DNA of 32,650 nt from Planctomycetota bacterium (GCA_016195405.1 JACPZP010000082.1:1-32650), one strand, 5' to 3'; counted from the first letter of the stretch, positions 24,573 through 32,567 are shown. Numbers and translations are program-made. Notes: generated from the sequence alone by a model not told the origin.

Positions 24573-25163
24573 ATGACGTGGGATGAGATCATTTTGCTGA
24601 TCGTTCGCGCTCAGACGGGCGACCGGATCGCATTTGGCGACTTGGTTGAGCGCTTTCAGCCGGCGGTCTACGCCGTGGCCCTGGCCCGTCTGCGCGACCA
24701 CAACGAGGCCGTGGAGCTGACGCAGGAGGTGTTTATCCACGCGATGACCAAGCTGGCACAGCTCCGCGATCCGCATTGCTTCATCGGCTGGCTGCGGCAG
24801 ATCACGGTGCGCATGGCCATCAACCGCGTGACGCGCCGGGCGCCGTGGCGGGGCGCCGACCCGGAATTCATCCAGAGCGCTCCGGATCTTGGCTCGGGCC
24901 CGCTCGATGAGATGATCCGCGCCGAGAACCGGGCGGCCATTCGCACGGGCCTCGACCGGCTCAAGCCGCTTGACCGCCAGACACTGGAGGCGTTCTACCT
25001 GCGCGGCCGTTCGCTCAAGCAGATGAGCCGCGAGTTCGAGACGCCTATCGGCACGATCAAGCGCCGGCTGCACGTTGCCCGGCACCGGCTGAAGCGGCAG
25101 CTGGAGCGCACGGCGCAGAAGCGCGCCGGCCAAACGCGCCGCGAGCTAGCGGCTGTCGGCTAA
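24573..25163 (+). CDS. ECF-type RNA polymerase sigma factor
   Basis: A 196-residue sigma factor of normal ECF length. Region 2 covers about 22-90 (AFGDLVERFQPAVYAVALARL, then NEAVELTQEVFIHAM and FIGWLRQITVRMAINRVTRR). Region 4 covers about 120-178 with the helix-turn-helix SLKQMSREFETPIGTIKRRLHVAR. The ATG at 24573 has GGGAG with an 8-nt spacing. It is preceded by the hairpin-rich leader and followed within 60 nt by a strong terminator, so it is a single-gene unit. No anti-sigma gene is adjacent; control may lie in the leader RNA (inference). Confidence 0.93.
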   Translation: MTWDEIILLIVRAQTGDRIAFGDLVERFQPAVYAVALARLRDHNEAVELTQEVFIHAMTKLAQLRDPHCFIGWLRQITVRMAINRVTRRAPWRGADPEFIQSAPDLGSGPLDEMIRAENRAAIRTGLDRLKPLDRQTLEAFYLRGRSLKQMSREFETPIGTIKRRLHVARHRLKRQLERTAQKRAGQTRRELAAVG

Positions 25164-25187
25164 GGGACTGATCAGCCCGCAAAAATC

Positions 25188-25223
25188 AGGCAGCGGACCA
25201 CGAAAGGTCCGCTGCCTTTTTTT
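25188..25223 (+). terminator. Rho-independent terminator of the ECF sigma gene
   Basis: A perfect 12-bp stem (AGGCAGCGGACC 25188-25199, GGTCCGCTGCCT 25206-25217) with a 6-nt loop, followed by seven T. It lies 24 nt after the stop codon. Confidence 0.95.
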
Positions 25224-25235
25224 CTTGAATGAGGC

Positions 25236-25241
25236 TATAAT
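25236..25241 (+). promoter_or_regulatory. Consensus -10 box (TATAAT) upstream of the Uma2 gene
   Basis: A perfect TATAAT, 35 nt before the start codon at 25276 and just after the preceding terminator. No good -35 box at the usual distance (the T tract lies there). GGAG at about 25264 is the ribosome site. Confidence 0.5.
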
Positions 25242-25275
25242 CCCTGTTGAAGTCCGTTTGGCAGGAGTTGTGGTC

Positions 25276-26034
25276 ATGTCCGCCAATCCGAATTCGGTTG
25301 TCGCACGTTATTCTTCGATCCCGCCTCCCCAAGATCAGGATGACCGCCAATACGATCACCTGATTACGGAGGATGACACGCCCGTGGACAACATCTACTC
25401 CGAAAAACAACAACGGCTCCTAACCCGGCCGTTATATTCGTCGTGGAAGCGGCCAAATGACGGGAAGTTTCTTGCAATGGCGAACGTCGGCATCTTTCCG
25501 GAGGACAAGAACCCGGCGATCGTTCCGGACGCATTCCTAAGCCTTGATGTTGAAGCGCCCAACGACGTGTGGAAGAAGAAGAACCGCAGTTACTTGTATT
25601 CGGTCTACGGCAAGGAGCCCGAAGTTGTCATCGAAGTGGTTTCAAATCTGGTTGGCGAGGAACTCAAGGAAAAGCTCAAAATCTATGCGCGGATGAACGT
25701 TCGATACTATGTCGTGTGGGATCCTAGACAGCTCCTTCACAAAGGCGAATTGCACGCATTTGTGCTGCGCGGCAAGAAATATGAGGCTTTGAAAAAACTC
25801 TGGTTTCCTGAAGTCGGCTTGGGGCTGGAGATCTGGGAAGGAGCGTTTGAGGGCATGACGGCCCGGTGGTTGCGCTGGCGCGATGAACGCGGCGCAGTGA
25901 TTCCGACGGGCACGGAGCGCGCTGATCGAGAAAAAACTCGCGCCACCAGCGAAAAGCAGCGTGCCGAATCGGAAAAGCAGCGTGCCGACCGTCTCGCGGC
26001 TCAGCTTCGCGCCCTCGGGGTGGAGCCTGAATGA
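25276..26034 (+). CDS. Uma2 family (PD-(D/E)XK fold) putative endonuclease
   Basis: A 252-residue Uma2/DUF820 protein. The ATG at 25276 is chosen because GGAG lies 8-9 nt upstream; an upstream in-frame ATG at 25225 lies in the terminator and has no support. Nuclease-fold motifs: VPDAFLSLD (Asp85), VVIEVVSN (Glu120), then EKLKIYARMNVRYYVVWDP with Lys133/135 and the family's final strand. The C-terminal 40 residues form a Glu/Lys/Arg coiled coil with a duplicated SEKQRA unit. Uma2 genes are multiplied in planctomycetes and cyanobacteria; their biological role is unclear. No transposase or partner gene is nearby. Confidence 0.88.
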   Translation: MSANPNSVVARYSSIPPPQDQDDRQYDHLITEDDTPVDNIYSEKQQRLLTRPLYSSWKRPNDGKFLAMANVGIFPEDKNPAIVPDAFLSLDVEAPNDVWKKKNRSYLYSVYGKEPEVVIEVVSNLVGEELKEKLKIYARMNVRYYVVWDPRQLLHKGELHAFVLRGKKYEALKKLWFPEVGLGLEIWEGAFEGMTARWLRWRDERGAVIPTGTERADREKTRATSEKQRAESEKQRADRLAAQLRALGVEPE

Positions 26035-26070
26035 CTTCGCGGCGCCGAACCTGTCATTTCATTTGGCCCA

Positions 26071-26556
26071 CTACTTCGAAAGCTCGGCGCGGAACAACAA
26101 GAACTTCCGGCTAAGGAAATTCCAACCGAATGCAACAAAGAGAGCGATGATCCTTGCCGGCGCGTAGTGAAGAGAAATCCCGTCCATTAGAATCGCCATG
26201 CTGAGGCACGTGATGACGAGGCCCACCATGGAAAGCGCCGTAAACCGCAGAAAGCCCGTGACGACGTTCGACGGAGCATGCGGAAACACCCAACCGGCGC
26301 AGAGAACGTACTGCACGACGCCGCCGATCAAGTAACCCACAACCGCGGCGGCCAATGGATGCACGCGACAAGCAATCACAAGCCAAAAGTAAATGGCGCA
26401 ATCGACAATCGCCGACAACGTCGAAGCGACCAGGGCCCGCGGGACCTGTAAGTGGACGCTATCCACGGGTTCCACCAGAAGCCTTTTCAGCACTTGCAGC
26501 GAACGCTTTTGGAGCAAACCCAGTCTCCTATTGGGGAATAGGAAACTATAGGTCAC
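26071..26556 (-). CDS. GtrA-like membrane protein
   Basis: A 161-residue protein with four membrane helices (about 42-63, 68-90, 99-121, 130-150). It has the GtrA-family patterns ALVASTLSAIVDCAIYFWLV and, near the C-terminus, FVAFGWNFLSRKFLLFR. Family members assist transfer of sugars or lipid-linked sugars across the membrane. The GTG at 26556 gives the full frame but has no ribosome site. A TTG at 26517 has AGGAG six to seven nt upstream and is a good alternative, giving a 148-residue protein. The AGGAG is partly in a CCTATT/AATAGG hairpin. Convergent with the Uma2 gene, 36 nt apart. Confidence 0.87.
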   Translation of the reverse strand: MTYSFLFPNRRLGLLQKRSLQVLKRLLVEPVDSVHLQVPRALVASTLSAIVDCAIYFWLVIACRVHPLAAAVVGYLIGGVVQYVLCAGWVFPHAPSNVVTGFLRFTALSMVGLVITCLSMAILMDGISLHYAPARIIALFVAFGWNFLSRKFLLFRAELSK

Positions 26557-26606
26557 AGTTTTGTGGGGCGGCGCCCCTGTTACAAATCCGTAATTGCTCG
26601 ACCTCG

Positions 26607-26638
26607 TTGTGGTGACGCGATTTCGATCGCGGTATAAT
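26607..26638 (+). promoter_or_regulatory. Possible promoter with TATAAT box
   Basis: TATAAT at 26633-26638 with TTGTGG at 26607-26612 (20-nt spacing, long) or GTGACG at 26612-26617 (15 nt, short). It lies 213 nt upstream of tatA and could drive it or a small RNA. Weakly supported. Confidence 0.35.
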
Positions 26639-26726
26639 GGTTCTGACAGCGGTGGACGAGCCTGCGTTACACTCCGCTAAACCGAGCCATTTGCCTGCTC
26701 CGGATCGCGCCGCCCACGTATTTTTC

Positions 26727-26756
26727 TTGTTTCGTTGGTTTTTCGCCTGATATACT
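26727..26756 (+). promoter_or_regulatory. Likely sigma-70 type promoter of tatA
   Basis: TTGTTT (26727-26732) and TATACT (26751-26756) with an 18-nt spacer, 95 nt upstream of the tatA start. This is the best -35/-10 pair in this 294-nt gap. Confidence 0.55.
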
Positions 26757-26850
26757 AGCAGAAAGAACACCAGCCGGTTTGCTGGCATTCGGTCCCACCT
26801 TCTTTGGACCAGATCACTAACGCCTTCAAGGGCAAGGCAGTGAGGATATC

Positions 26851-27126
26851 ATGTTCGGATTGGGTTTTCAGGAAATTCTGATCATTGCCATTATCGGTGT
26901 GATTTTGTTCGGTAAGCGGCTGCCGGACGTAGGCCGCTATCTCGGCAAGAGCATTACTGAATTCAAAAAGGGGATGAAAGGTCTGGAAGACGACATCGAA
27001 CCGTCCGCCGGCCCTGTTTCCACGCAACGCCACGAAGGACCGGCGGATCAGCTCCGGCCCCCGCAGCGCGTGGCCGCGACCGCGCCCAAGTTTGAAGATG
27101 TGCCAGCCAATCACCCGCAGGTGTAA
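26851..27126 (+). CDS. tatA: Twin-arginine translocase subunit TatA/TatE
   Basis: A 91-residue protein that forms the pore-like part of the Tat exporter for folded proteins. It has a short N-terminal membrane helix (FGLGFQEILIIAIIGVILFG), the hinge KRLPDVGRYLGKSI, an amphipathic helix with the conserved FKKGMK, and a polar, variable tail rich in Pro/Gln. The ATG at 26851 has GAGG seven nt upstream. No tatB or tatC is adjacent, so the gene is an orphan. A long palindrome and tRNA-Val follow. Confidence 0.95.
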   Translation: MFGLGFQEILIIAIIGVILFGKRLPDVGRYLGKSITEFKKGMKGLEDDIEPSAGPVSTQRHEGPADQLRPPQRVAATAPKFEDVPANHPQV

Positions 27127-27130
27127 CCAT

Positions 27131-27187
27131 TGAGCCCGAATCGCCAGCGAGGGTTCACACGGAACCCTCGCTGGCGCTTCGGGCTCA
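27131..27187. repeat. 26-nt-arm palindromic repeat (GAGCCCGAA family)
   Basis: Left arm 27131-27156 (TGAGCCCGAA..., CGCCAGCGAGGGTTC) and right arm 27162-27187 are reverse complements at 25 of 26 positions, with a 5-nt loop. It starts 4 nt after the tatA stop and ends 11 nt before tRNA-Val. It belongs to an interspersed type common in planctomycetes. It can end tatA transcription, although no T tract follows. Confidence 0.92.
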
Positions 27188-27198
27188 AGCCAATCCGC

Positions 27199-27271
27199 GG
27201 GCGCTTAACTCAGCGGCTAGAGTGCTATCCTCACACGGTAGAAGTCGCTGGTTCGAATCCAGCAGCGCCCA
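27199..27271 (+). tRNA. tRNA-Val (anticodon CAC)
   Basis: A 73-nt cloverleaf. The acceptor GGGCGCT pairs with AGCGCCC. The anticodon stem CTATC/GGTAG has loop CTCACAC (CAC reads GUG). The T arm is GCTGG-TTCGAAT-CCAGC, with discriminator A. CCA is not encoded. Confidence 0.96.
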
Positions 27272-27286
27272 ATCTCGTGAAAGGAA

Positions 27287-27314
27287 AAACCCACGGAACG
27301 CTTCCGTGGGTTTT
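27287..27314 (+). terminator. Terminator hairpin after tRNA-Val
   Basis: AAACCCACGGAA (27287-27298) pairs with TTCCGTGGGTTT (27302-27313) around a 3-nt loop, with four A before and four T at the end. It can serve the tRNA and, in the other direction, the htrA operon that ends at 27347. Confidence 0.85.
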
Positions 27315-27346
27315 GCATTTGACGCAGCGGCGCCGCGCACAACGAA

Positions 27347-28690
27347 TTACAGTTGCGGAAGATTCGTGGGCCGTTTGCCGACTTTCACCGGTACGTTCTG
27401 TCTTTTCCCGTCGCGAAGAATCTCCAACGTAATTTGGCCATCCGGGTCCGTGTCCGCGATGAGTTGGCGCAATTGACGCATCGCCAGGCCGGCCATGAGC
27501 GGCTCGTCGTTAAAACGCACGACGATGTCGCCCGCTTGTAGTCCCGCCTTTTCGCCTGGCTCTTTCGGCATAACTTGTGTAATCAACACGCAGCCCTGGT
27601 CGGCGAGCCCCAGCTTCTTGATGGCCTGTCCCGGCAGGTTATCCAAGCCGATGCCGATGTAGCCACGCGGCACCTCGCCCTGAGCCACAAGTTGTTCAAA
27701 GACCTTTTTCGCGGTGTTGCTGGGAATGGCGAAACCGATGCCCTGATTGCCGCCGTTGTCCGTAGCGATAGCGACGTTAATTCCCATGATGCGGCCATAT
27801 TGATCGAAGAGCGGGCCTCCGGAGTTGCCGGGATTGATGGCTGCGTCGGTTTGCAAAAGCTCTACCAACAGCTTGGTCAGGAGCCTCCCTTTGGCGCTGA
27901 TGACACCTTGCGTGACCGTTTGCCGCAGGCCGAGAGGACTGCCGATTGCAAGCGCGAAGTCGCCGACTTGAACGTCTTTGTCGCTGTCGGCAAACTCGGT
28001 ACTGAAGTTGAGGTCGTCTTTCAGCTTGTCAGGCGGGGGATCGGGAATTCGCACCACCGCCAAGTCGGTGACATCGTCGCTGGAAACGGTCTCCGGATCG
28101 AGACCGATGGACCGGCCGCTGGCGAAAGTCAGCCGCAGCCGCTGCGCGCTCTTGACGACATGATGGTTCGTTAAAACGTAACCGGGCTTTACGAGGATCC
28201 CGGTGCCGACGCCGGCTTGCACATAGCGCCGTTGCGTCTCGGGGTCGAACAAGACGATTGCATTTTCGAGCGATTCCCCTTGCCGGGGTTCGCGGTAATT
28301 GCCGATGTTCACGACCTTCGGCGTCATTTTGCGAACGACCTCACGGAAGCCAAGCGAGACCAGGTGCACGCGCTTGTCGAGCACTTGCAGCTGTTGCTCG
28401 GCGTGTTCGGACTCGGCCTTGAGTTCGGCGCGGCGTTTGAGATAGGTCGCCTCTGCATCGGCCTGGGCTTCGGCCATGCGCCAATTCACGATCAAATAAG
28501 GTGTGACGTAAACGACCAGGATGATCACGGAGAAGAAAACCGTGACCGGCAGCACCCAGCCCCAGAGCGCGTGGCCGATGCCGACCGAAGCTGCCGCCGG
28601 ATTACTTTCTTCGGGAAGGGGAGACGCCGCTTCCATTGACGCCGGGGCCGGATTGGGCTCTGGGCCGATCAGAGGCTCGAATGGATGCAT
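27347..28690 (-). CDS. HtrA/DegP-like S1C serine protease with PDZ domain, membrane-anchored
   Basis: A 447-residue envelope protease. The ATG at 28690 has AAGGA seven nt upstream; an in-frame extension into the upstream glycosyltransferase gene is not credible. An N-terminal membrane helix lies about 43-68 (WVLPVTVFFSVIILVVYVTP), then a coiled-coil-like stretch (70-110). The trypsin-like domain has the triad His177 (TNHHVV), Asp209 (VTDLAVV) and Ser290 (PGNSGGPLF). One PDZ domain (about 345-440) binds unfolded tails. It is the last gene of the operon 31748-27347; the gap to the glycosyltransferase stop is 119 nt. Likely quality control or regulated proteolysis of envelope proteins. Confidence 0.93.
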   Translation of the reverse strand: MHPFEPLIGPEPNPAPASMEAASPLPEESNPAAASVGIGHALWGWVLPVTVFFSVIILVVYVTPYLIVNWRMAEAQADAEATYLKRRAELKAESEHAEQQLQVLDKRVHLVSLGFREVVRKMTPKVVNIGNYREPRQGESLENAIVLFDPETQRRYVQAGVGTGILVKPGYVLTNHHVVKSAQRLRLTFASGRSIGLDPETVSSDDVTDLAVVRIPDPPPDKLKDDLNFSTEFADSDKDVQVGDFALAIGSPLGLRQTVTQGVISAKGRLLTKLLVELLQTDAAINPGNSGGPLFDQYGRIMGINVAIATDNGGNQGIGFAIPSNTAKKVFEQLVAQGEVPRGYIGIGLDNLPGQAIKKLGLADQGCVLITQVMPKEPGEKAGLQAGDIVVRFNDEPLMAGLAMRQLRQLIADTDPDGQITLEILRDGKRQNVPVKVGKRPTNLPQL

Positions 28691-28809
28691 CTGCGTGTCC
28701 TTGAATGGGGCGCAAAGAAAGCACGCGGAACCCAAAATGACGATCGGTTCCGGAGATGAATTATACACCGCCGAAAAGAAGAAGTCTTGCAGAAGTTGTC
28801 CGTTGTCGG

Positions 28810-29778
28810 TTAGGCCGCCTTTTGCCGCATCGCGGTTTCGATATTGAGCGTGTTGCGGACGGCGTACGATCTCTTGCCTTGGCTCTCGAAATAGGTGCGC
28901 GTCATGAGTTCGCCGATAAGGCCGAGCGAAATGAACTGAACACCGATCACGACCAGGATGGCGCTTAGCAGAAGGAAGGGATTGCCAGTCATGTTGGTTC
29001 GAAATTGCGCCTTCATCCACACGGTAAGAACGAGGCTAAGGAAGCCCAGAAACATGGAACACAAGCCGGCCAGACCCATGACGTGCATGGGACGCGTCAG
29101 GTAACTGTGCAGGAACTTGACGGTAATGAGGTCGAGAAACACCCGGAAGGTGCGCGACAAAGTGTACTTGGTCTTGCCCGCCGCGCGCGGATGATGGCGG
29201 ACGGGCACTTGCAGCAGCTTGGCGCCCGATTGCTGCGCCAGAACCGGAATGAATCGGTGCATTTCGCCGTAGAGGAGCAGCGAGTCGGCCAGCTCACGCC
29301 GCATGGCGCGGAGCGTGCAGCCCATGTCCTTGATCCTTACCCCGGTGACTTTGCGGATCAGCCAATTTCCGAGGAAGCTCGGGATTTTGCGGATCAGCAT
29401 GTGGTCTTGGCGTTTGGCCCGCAGTCCAAGAACGGCGTCGTATCCTTCCTTGAGTCGCTCAAGCAGCATCGGAATGTCAGCCGGGTCGTTTTGCATGTCG
29501 CCGTCCATGGTCACGACAACGTCGCCCTGGGACCAGTCGATGCCGGCCTGAAGGGCGGCCGATTGCCCGAAGTTGCGCCGCAGCCGAACCACCTTGACAG
29601 CCGAATCTCGGCGAGCAATCTCCTCGAGGGCGGCATAGGATCCATCGACGCTGCCGTCGTCGACAAAGACGATCTCATAGGTTTGGGCCAAGGAGGCGAG
29701 GGCCTGCGTGAGCCGGTCATGCAGCCTGGGAATATTGTCGCGCTCGTCCTTGATCGGAATCACGATCGATAGATTCAC
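28810..29778 (-). CDS. Family 2 glycosyltransferase (DPM1/ArnC-like), membrane-bound
   Basis: A 322-residue enzyme likely to transfer a sugar from a nucleotide sugar to polyprenyl phosphate. The GT-A fold motifs are VIPIKDERDNIP, FVDDGSVDGS (Asp40/Asp41), LRRNFGQSAALQAGID and MDGDMQNDP (DGD 92-94, metal site). Two C-terminal membrane helices (about 232-258 and 268-292) match the DPM1/ArnC/GtrB subgroup. The start is GTG at 29778, with GAGGTGA five nt upstream. It overlaps the end of the flippase-like gene by 62 nt, which indicates translational coupling. With that gene it suggests a lipid-linked sugar pathway. Confidence 0.94.
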   Translation of the reverse strand: MNLSIVIPIKDERDNIPRLHDRLTQALASLAQTYEIVFVDDGSVDGSYAALEEIARRDSAVKVVRLRRNFGQSAALQAGIDWSQGDVVVTMDGDMQNDPADIPMLLERLKEGYDAVLGLRAKRQDHMLIRKIPSFLGNWLIRKVTGVRIKDMGCTLRAMRRELADSLLLYGEMHRFIPVLAQQSGAKLLQVPVRHHPRAAGKTKYTLSRTFRVFLDLITVKFLHSYLTRPMHVMGLAGLCSMFLGFLSLVLTVWMKAQFRTNMTGNPFLLLSAILVVIGVQFISLGLIGELMTRTYFESQGKRSYAVRNTLNIETAMRQKAA

Positions 29779-30712
29779 AAGTCACCTCGCCCGGTTTCTC
29801 GGCCGGAAGCTCAGGTTTTGGGAAATGGCCGAAAAGATATACGAAGCCGCCCATCACGCTTACCGTGGCATGGGCGGCAAACCAGAGAACGGCCAGCGAC
29901 AAGGCCGAACCTTGTCCGACCCCGAATGGCGCCAGCAGAATCACCGTGGCCTGTTCGCGGACGCCGACGCCGTTGACACTGATGGGCAGGAGCGTCAAGA
30001 GCGTCACCATGGGCGTCAATATCCAGTAGAAGCTGAATGGAACCTCGGCGTGAATGGCCTGACCGACCAACCAAACCAACAAGACATTGCCCACTTGCAC
30101 GACAATGGACAACCCGGTCGCCTGAACAAGCGCGGCCGGCGCACGCACGACACGCAGGACGGCCAGCAGCTGTTCGCGCCGGGCGGGACTGAGCCGGATG
30201 AGCCGGCTCGCGAGCGGAAGCGCCGTCAACCCCACGAGCCCGCCGGCGGCGATTCCCCATACACTCCAGCGAATCCACGGCGCCAATTCGAGCGGCGAAA
30301 GCGCCACGGCAAGGCACGCCATGCCGACCAACACCATGAGGCCGTTGAGCCGATCGAGAAACACGGAGGCAAAAGCGGCGAGCCGTCGGCCGGCGCCGCC
30401 GTCAAGGTAGCAAGCGCGGACGACGTCGCCCCCGACGGAAGTCGGCAACATGAGGTTGAAATACATGCCAATAAAGTAAAAGCCGGTGAGTTGCCGAAGC
30501 GAGCGCGGAAAGCGGAGTTGGTCGGTGAAATAGCGCCAGCGAAGGGCGCTTGCGAACTGGCTGAGGAGCAGCACTCCGACCGCCATCAACCAGTATTCGA
30601 CGCGCATTTCAGTGAAGGCGGCGCGGACTCTCACCCAGTCGTTGGCGTCGGTCTTCCAAGCGATCCAGGCGATGAGTGCCGCGCTGATGCCGAATCGGAA
30701 CAGTTTACTCAC
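29717..30712 (-). CDS. Flippase-like multipass membrane protein (LPG synthase TM / UPF0104 type)
   Basis: A 331-residue protein with about eight membrane helices. It has the UPF0104 patterns ALRWRYFTDQL, GMYFNLMLPTSVGGDVVRAC, FLDRLNGLMVL and PISVNGVGVREQATVIL. The GTG at 30712 is chosen because its GTGAGTAA overlaps the stop of the upstream gene by 8 nt; the frame is open further upstream but lies inside that gene. Family members include the membrane part of lysyl-phosphatidylglycerol synthase and putative lipid flippases. Gene overlaps on both sides tie it to the phosphatase-like and glycosyltransferase genes, which supports a role in moving or modifying a lipid-linked sugar (inference). Confidence 0.9.
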   Translation of the reverse strand: MSKLFRFGISAALIAWIAWKTDANDWVRVRAAFTEMRVEYWLMAVGVLLLSQFASALRWRYFTDQLRFPRSLRQLTGFYFIGMYFNLMLPTSVGGDVVRACYLDGGAGRRLAAFASVFLDRLNGLMVLVGMACLAVALSPLELAPWIRWSVWGIAAGGLVGLTALPLASRLIRLSPARREQLLAVLRVVRAPAALVQATGLSIVVQVGNVLLVWLVGQAIHAEVPFSFYWILTPMVTLLTLLPISVNGVGVREQATVILLAPFGVGQGSALSLAVLWFAAHATVSVMGGFVYLFGHFPKPELPAEKPGEVTCESIDRDSDQGRARQYSQAA

Positions 30713-31748
30713 GGATGATAAGCTCCTGTTCGTGCGGCTCCGCGCCGGCCTGGAAGAACCAGCAGTGCTTCTCCTCGACGAGATCCACGAGCAATCGATA
30801 CGAACCTGCCTGGCTGAACGGCGGTAAAACCAAGGTGACCTCCCACGTCTGGCCCGGCGATACGTCGCGGTCGAGCATCCCCGCGCGACCCTCGAGCGGC
30901 TCAGACAAGTTTGGTCCGAAAATCTGATAGCCCAGGTGCGTTCCAGCTCCCTTGACGGCTCGAATGTGCCAGACCGCGCGACCCGTGTTGCGCACGCGAA
31001 CACGGAAGGCGCACGGCTCTCCGCAACGGATCACATCTTGCAACGGCGTGAATTCTTCCCACGCATGCGCGTAGTTCGTCTCGCCGTATTCGCTCAAGAT
31101 CCAAGCGCGAAAGGCCTCGCGGCAATGATCGCGCCCGACCTCTTGGAGCCAACGCTCGTATTGATCGAAGAAACCGTCGAGGACGGCGGTTTGCGCGAAG
31201 GGCACATGGCCGTAGCGTGGACCGAGTTGTCTGCGCGCCTGGTGCAGCGGAGCGTCCGTCTTTAGCAGCATGGCGATGACGGAGGCCATGCCCGTGCGAT
31301 CCGCTCCGCGGCGGCAGTGAAACAAGATCGGATAGTCGGTGCGATCGATCACCTCGACCAAGCGGCGCAGCTCCGTGACGGATGGCGTGCGGTTGGCGGA
31401 AAAGCTGAGATCCTCCATCGCGATGCCGGCGTCCTGAACGGCGCGGCATTCCTCGACATACCAGTCGAAGGGGTTACCGCAACCGCGCAGATTCACCACG
31501 GTGTGGATTCCGCAGCTGCGAGCCAAGTCCTTGAGGCTTTCACCGCTGGGCTGAGCCGCTCGATAAATCAGTCCCGGAACGACGGTATGGACGTTGGACC
31601 CAATGGTGACGCGGTAGAGTTCGGCGCCCAAGCCAAGAGCGATCGTCGCCAACACGATTCCTAACCAACGCCGTCGTCGGCCGCGTGGCGGAGGCGCAAC
31701 CGGCGGAGCGGAGGAATTCCTTTCGCAAACAGCGACAATCTCGGCCAT
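30705..31748 (-). CDS. Membrane-anchored tyrosine/dual-specificity phosphatase-like protein
   Basis: A 347-residue protein. The ATG at 31748 has AAGGA eight nt upstream. A basic stretch is followed by one membrane helix (about 28-48). A cysteine-phosphatase domain (about 50-215) carries the P-loop HCRRGADRTG (Cys145, Arg151), and the GLIYRAAQPSGESLKDLA start is typical of the Siw14/DUF442-like group. Residues about 235-345 form a beta-sandwich domain (PCAFRVRVRNTGRAVW, then SQAGSYRLLVDLVEE). The topology puts the phosphatase outside the cytoplasm, so lipid or inositol-type phosphates, or polyprenyl diphosphates, are possible substrates (inference). First gene of the operon with flippase, GT2 and HtrA. 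Confidence 0.88.
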   Translation of the reverse strand: MAEIVAVCERNSSAPPVAPPPRGRRRRWLGIVLATIALGLGAELYRVTIGSNVHTVVPGLIYRAAQPSGESLKDLARSCGIHTVVNLRGCGNPFDWYVEECRAVQDAGIAMEDLSFSANRTPSVTELRRLVEVIDRTDYPILFHCRRGADRTGMASVIAMLLKTDAPLHQARRQLGPRYGHVPFAQTAVLDGFFDQYERWLQEVGRDHCREAFRAWILSEYGETNYAHAWEEFTPLQDVIRCGEPCAFRVRVRNTGRAVWHIRAVKGAGTHLGYQIFGPNLSEPLEGRAGMLDRDVSPGQTWEVTLVLPPFSQAGSYRLLVDLVEEKHCWFFQAGAEPHEQELIIRE

Positions 31749-32193
31749 TTCGTTTCCTTGCGACAATGGTGTTGGCACGCAGGCAGGCAGGCCCCGCAGA
31801 GTCGAAAACTCATCTGCGGGCTCGATTCGCTGCAAGAATGCGTGATGATGCCAAAAAGGAAATCACAAGACCAGGCCACTTGGGCGAAGGAGATTTCGAC
31901 GCCGCGTTGTCCTTTAGCAGTGGGGAAACAGCACCGGCTGGAAGTAGCGCGGATGAATGGTTCAAAAAAAAGACGGAAACCGCCCCGCCCACTTGGTTCC
32001 CATTGCCGGGCTTCTATAAAAGAAGATTGCGGGCAGCCCGACCACTACATTCCGCAACCGTGAGTTTGCTTCCGAGGGTGAAGGCTGAACCTTCTTCCGG
32101 GGGTTTTGTCTTTGTTTCGGAGGATCACGCCGCGCCATGGAGTGTGGATCGTGACGGAAGCATCGGATTTGTTGATCGAATCGGAAACATCCC
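31749..32193. other. Intergenic region, no gene seen
   Basis: This gap separates the minus-strand phosphatase operon from the tRNA cluster and must hold the promoter of the operon. Open frames crossing it overlap the phosphatase gene, lack ribosome sites and have no domain. No clear hairpin or repeat was found. Confidence 0.5.
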
Positions 32194-32222
32194 TTGCAAG
32201 GATTGTGCCGTTTTCCTATACT
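32194..32222 (+). promoter_or_regulatory. Promoter of the tRNA cluster
   Basis: TTGCAA (32194-32199) and TATACT (32217-32222) with a 17-nt spacer, 38 nt before tRNA-Thr. The best sigma-70-type promoter in the window. Confidence 0.75.
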
Positions 32223-32259
32223 TTCTATTTCACACAAGATGTTTTATTTGCGAGGTCGC

Positions 32260-32331
32260 GCTAGCGTAGCTCAACGGCAGAGTCCCGGTTTTGTAAACCG
32301 GTGGTTGTGGGTTCAACTCCCACCGCTAGCT
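32260..32331 (+). tRNA. tRNA-Thr (anticodon TGT)
   Basis: A 72-nt cloverleaf. The acceptor GCTAGCG pairs with CGCTAGC. The anticodon stem CCGGT/ACCGG has loop TTTGTAA (TGT reads ACA). The T arm is GTGGG-TTCAACT-CCCAC, with discriminator T. CCA is not encoded. Confidence 0.96.
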
Positions 32332-32431
32332 TAAGGGCGTTGTTGGTTCGTAACCCGTAGGGAGGACTTGCGATCCGGCCATGCCTGGATGGTTTCAAGA
32401 AACCTTCCTATTGCAAACTGGATAGTTGAGC

Positions 32432-32515
32432 GGGCAGGTGGCCGAGCGGCCAATGGCATCAGACTGTAAATCTGACGTGCTTCGCACTACGGGGGTTCGA
32501 ATCCCTCCCTGCCCA
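32432..32515 (+). tRNA. tRNA-Tyr (anticodon GTA)
   Basis: An 84-nt class II tRNA. The acceptor GGGCAGG pairs with CCTGCCC. The anticodon arm CAGA-CTGTAAA-TCTG has GTA. The long variable arm includes GTGC-TTC-GCAC. The T loop is TTCGAAT, with discriminator A. It lies 100 nt after tRNA-Thr. Confidence 0.97.
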
Positions 32516-32567
32516 ATGAATGGAAATGGGCCATCGAGGGCGTCCCTTATCGGCTTAGGTGCAGCAC

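Noticed and set aside
25276..26034. Uma2 gene as part of a restriction-modification, toxin-antitoxin or other defence system
   Set aside because: No methyltransferase, antitoxin or other defence gene is adjacent; Uma2 genes often stand alone in planctomycetes.
27130..27432. 100-codon plus-strand frame over tRNA-Val
   Set aside because: It covers a palindrome, a tRNA and a terminator and cannot be a gene.
29708..30718. 336-codon plus-strand frame opposite the flippase-like gene
   Set aside because: Polar, repetitive translation (Gln/His/Arg-rich) opposite a clear multipass membrane protein; shadow.
31685..32269. 194-codon plus-strand frame before the tRNA cluster
   Set aside because: Overlaps the phosphatase start and the tRNA promoter and runs into tRNA-Thr; low-quality translation.
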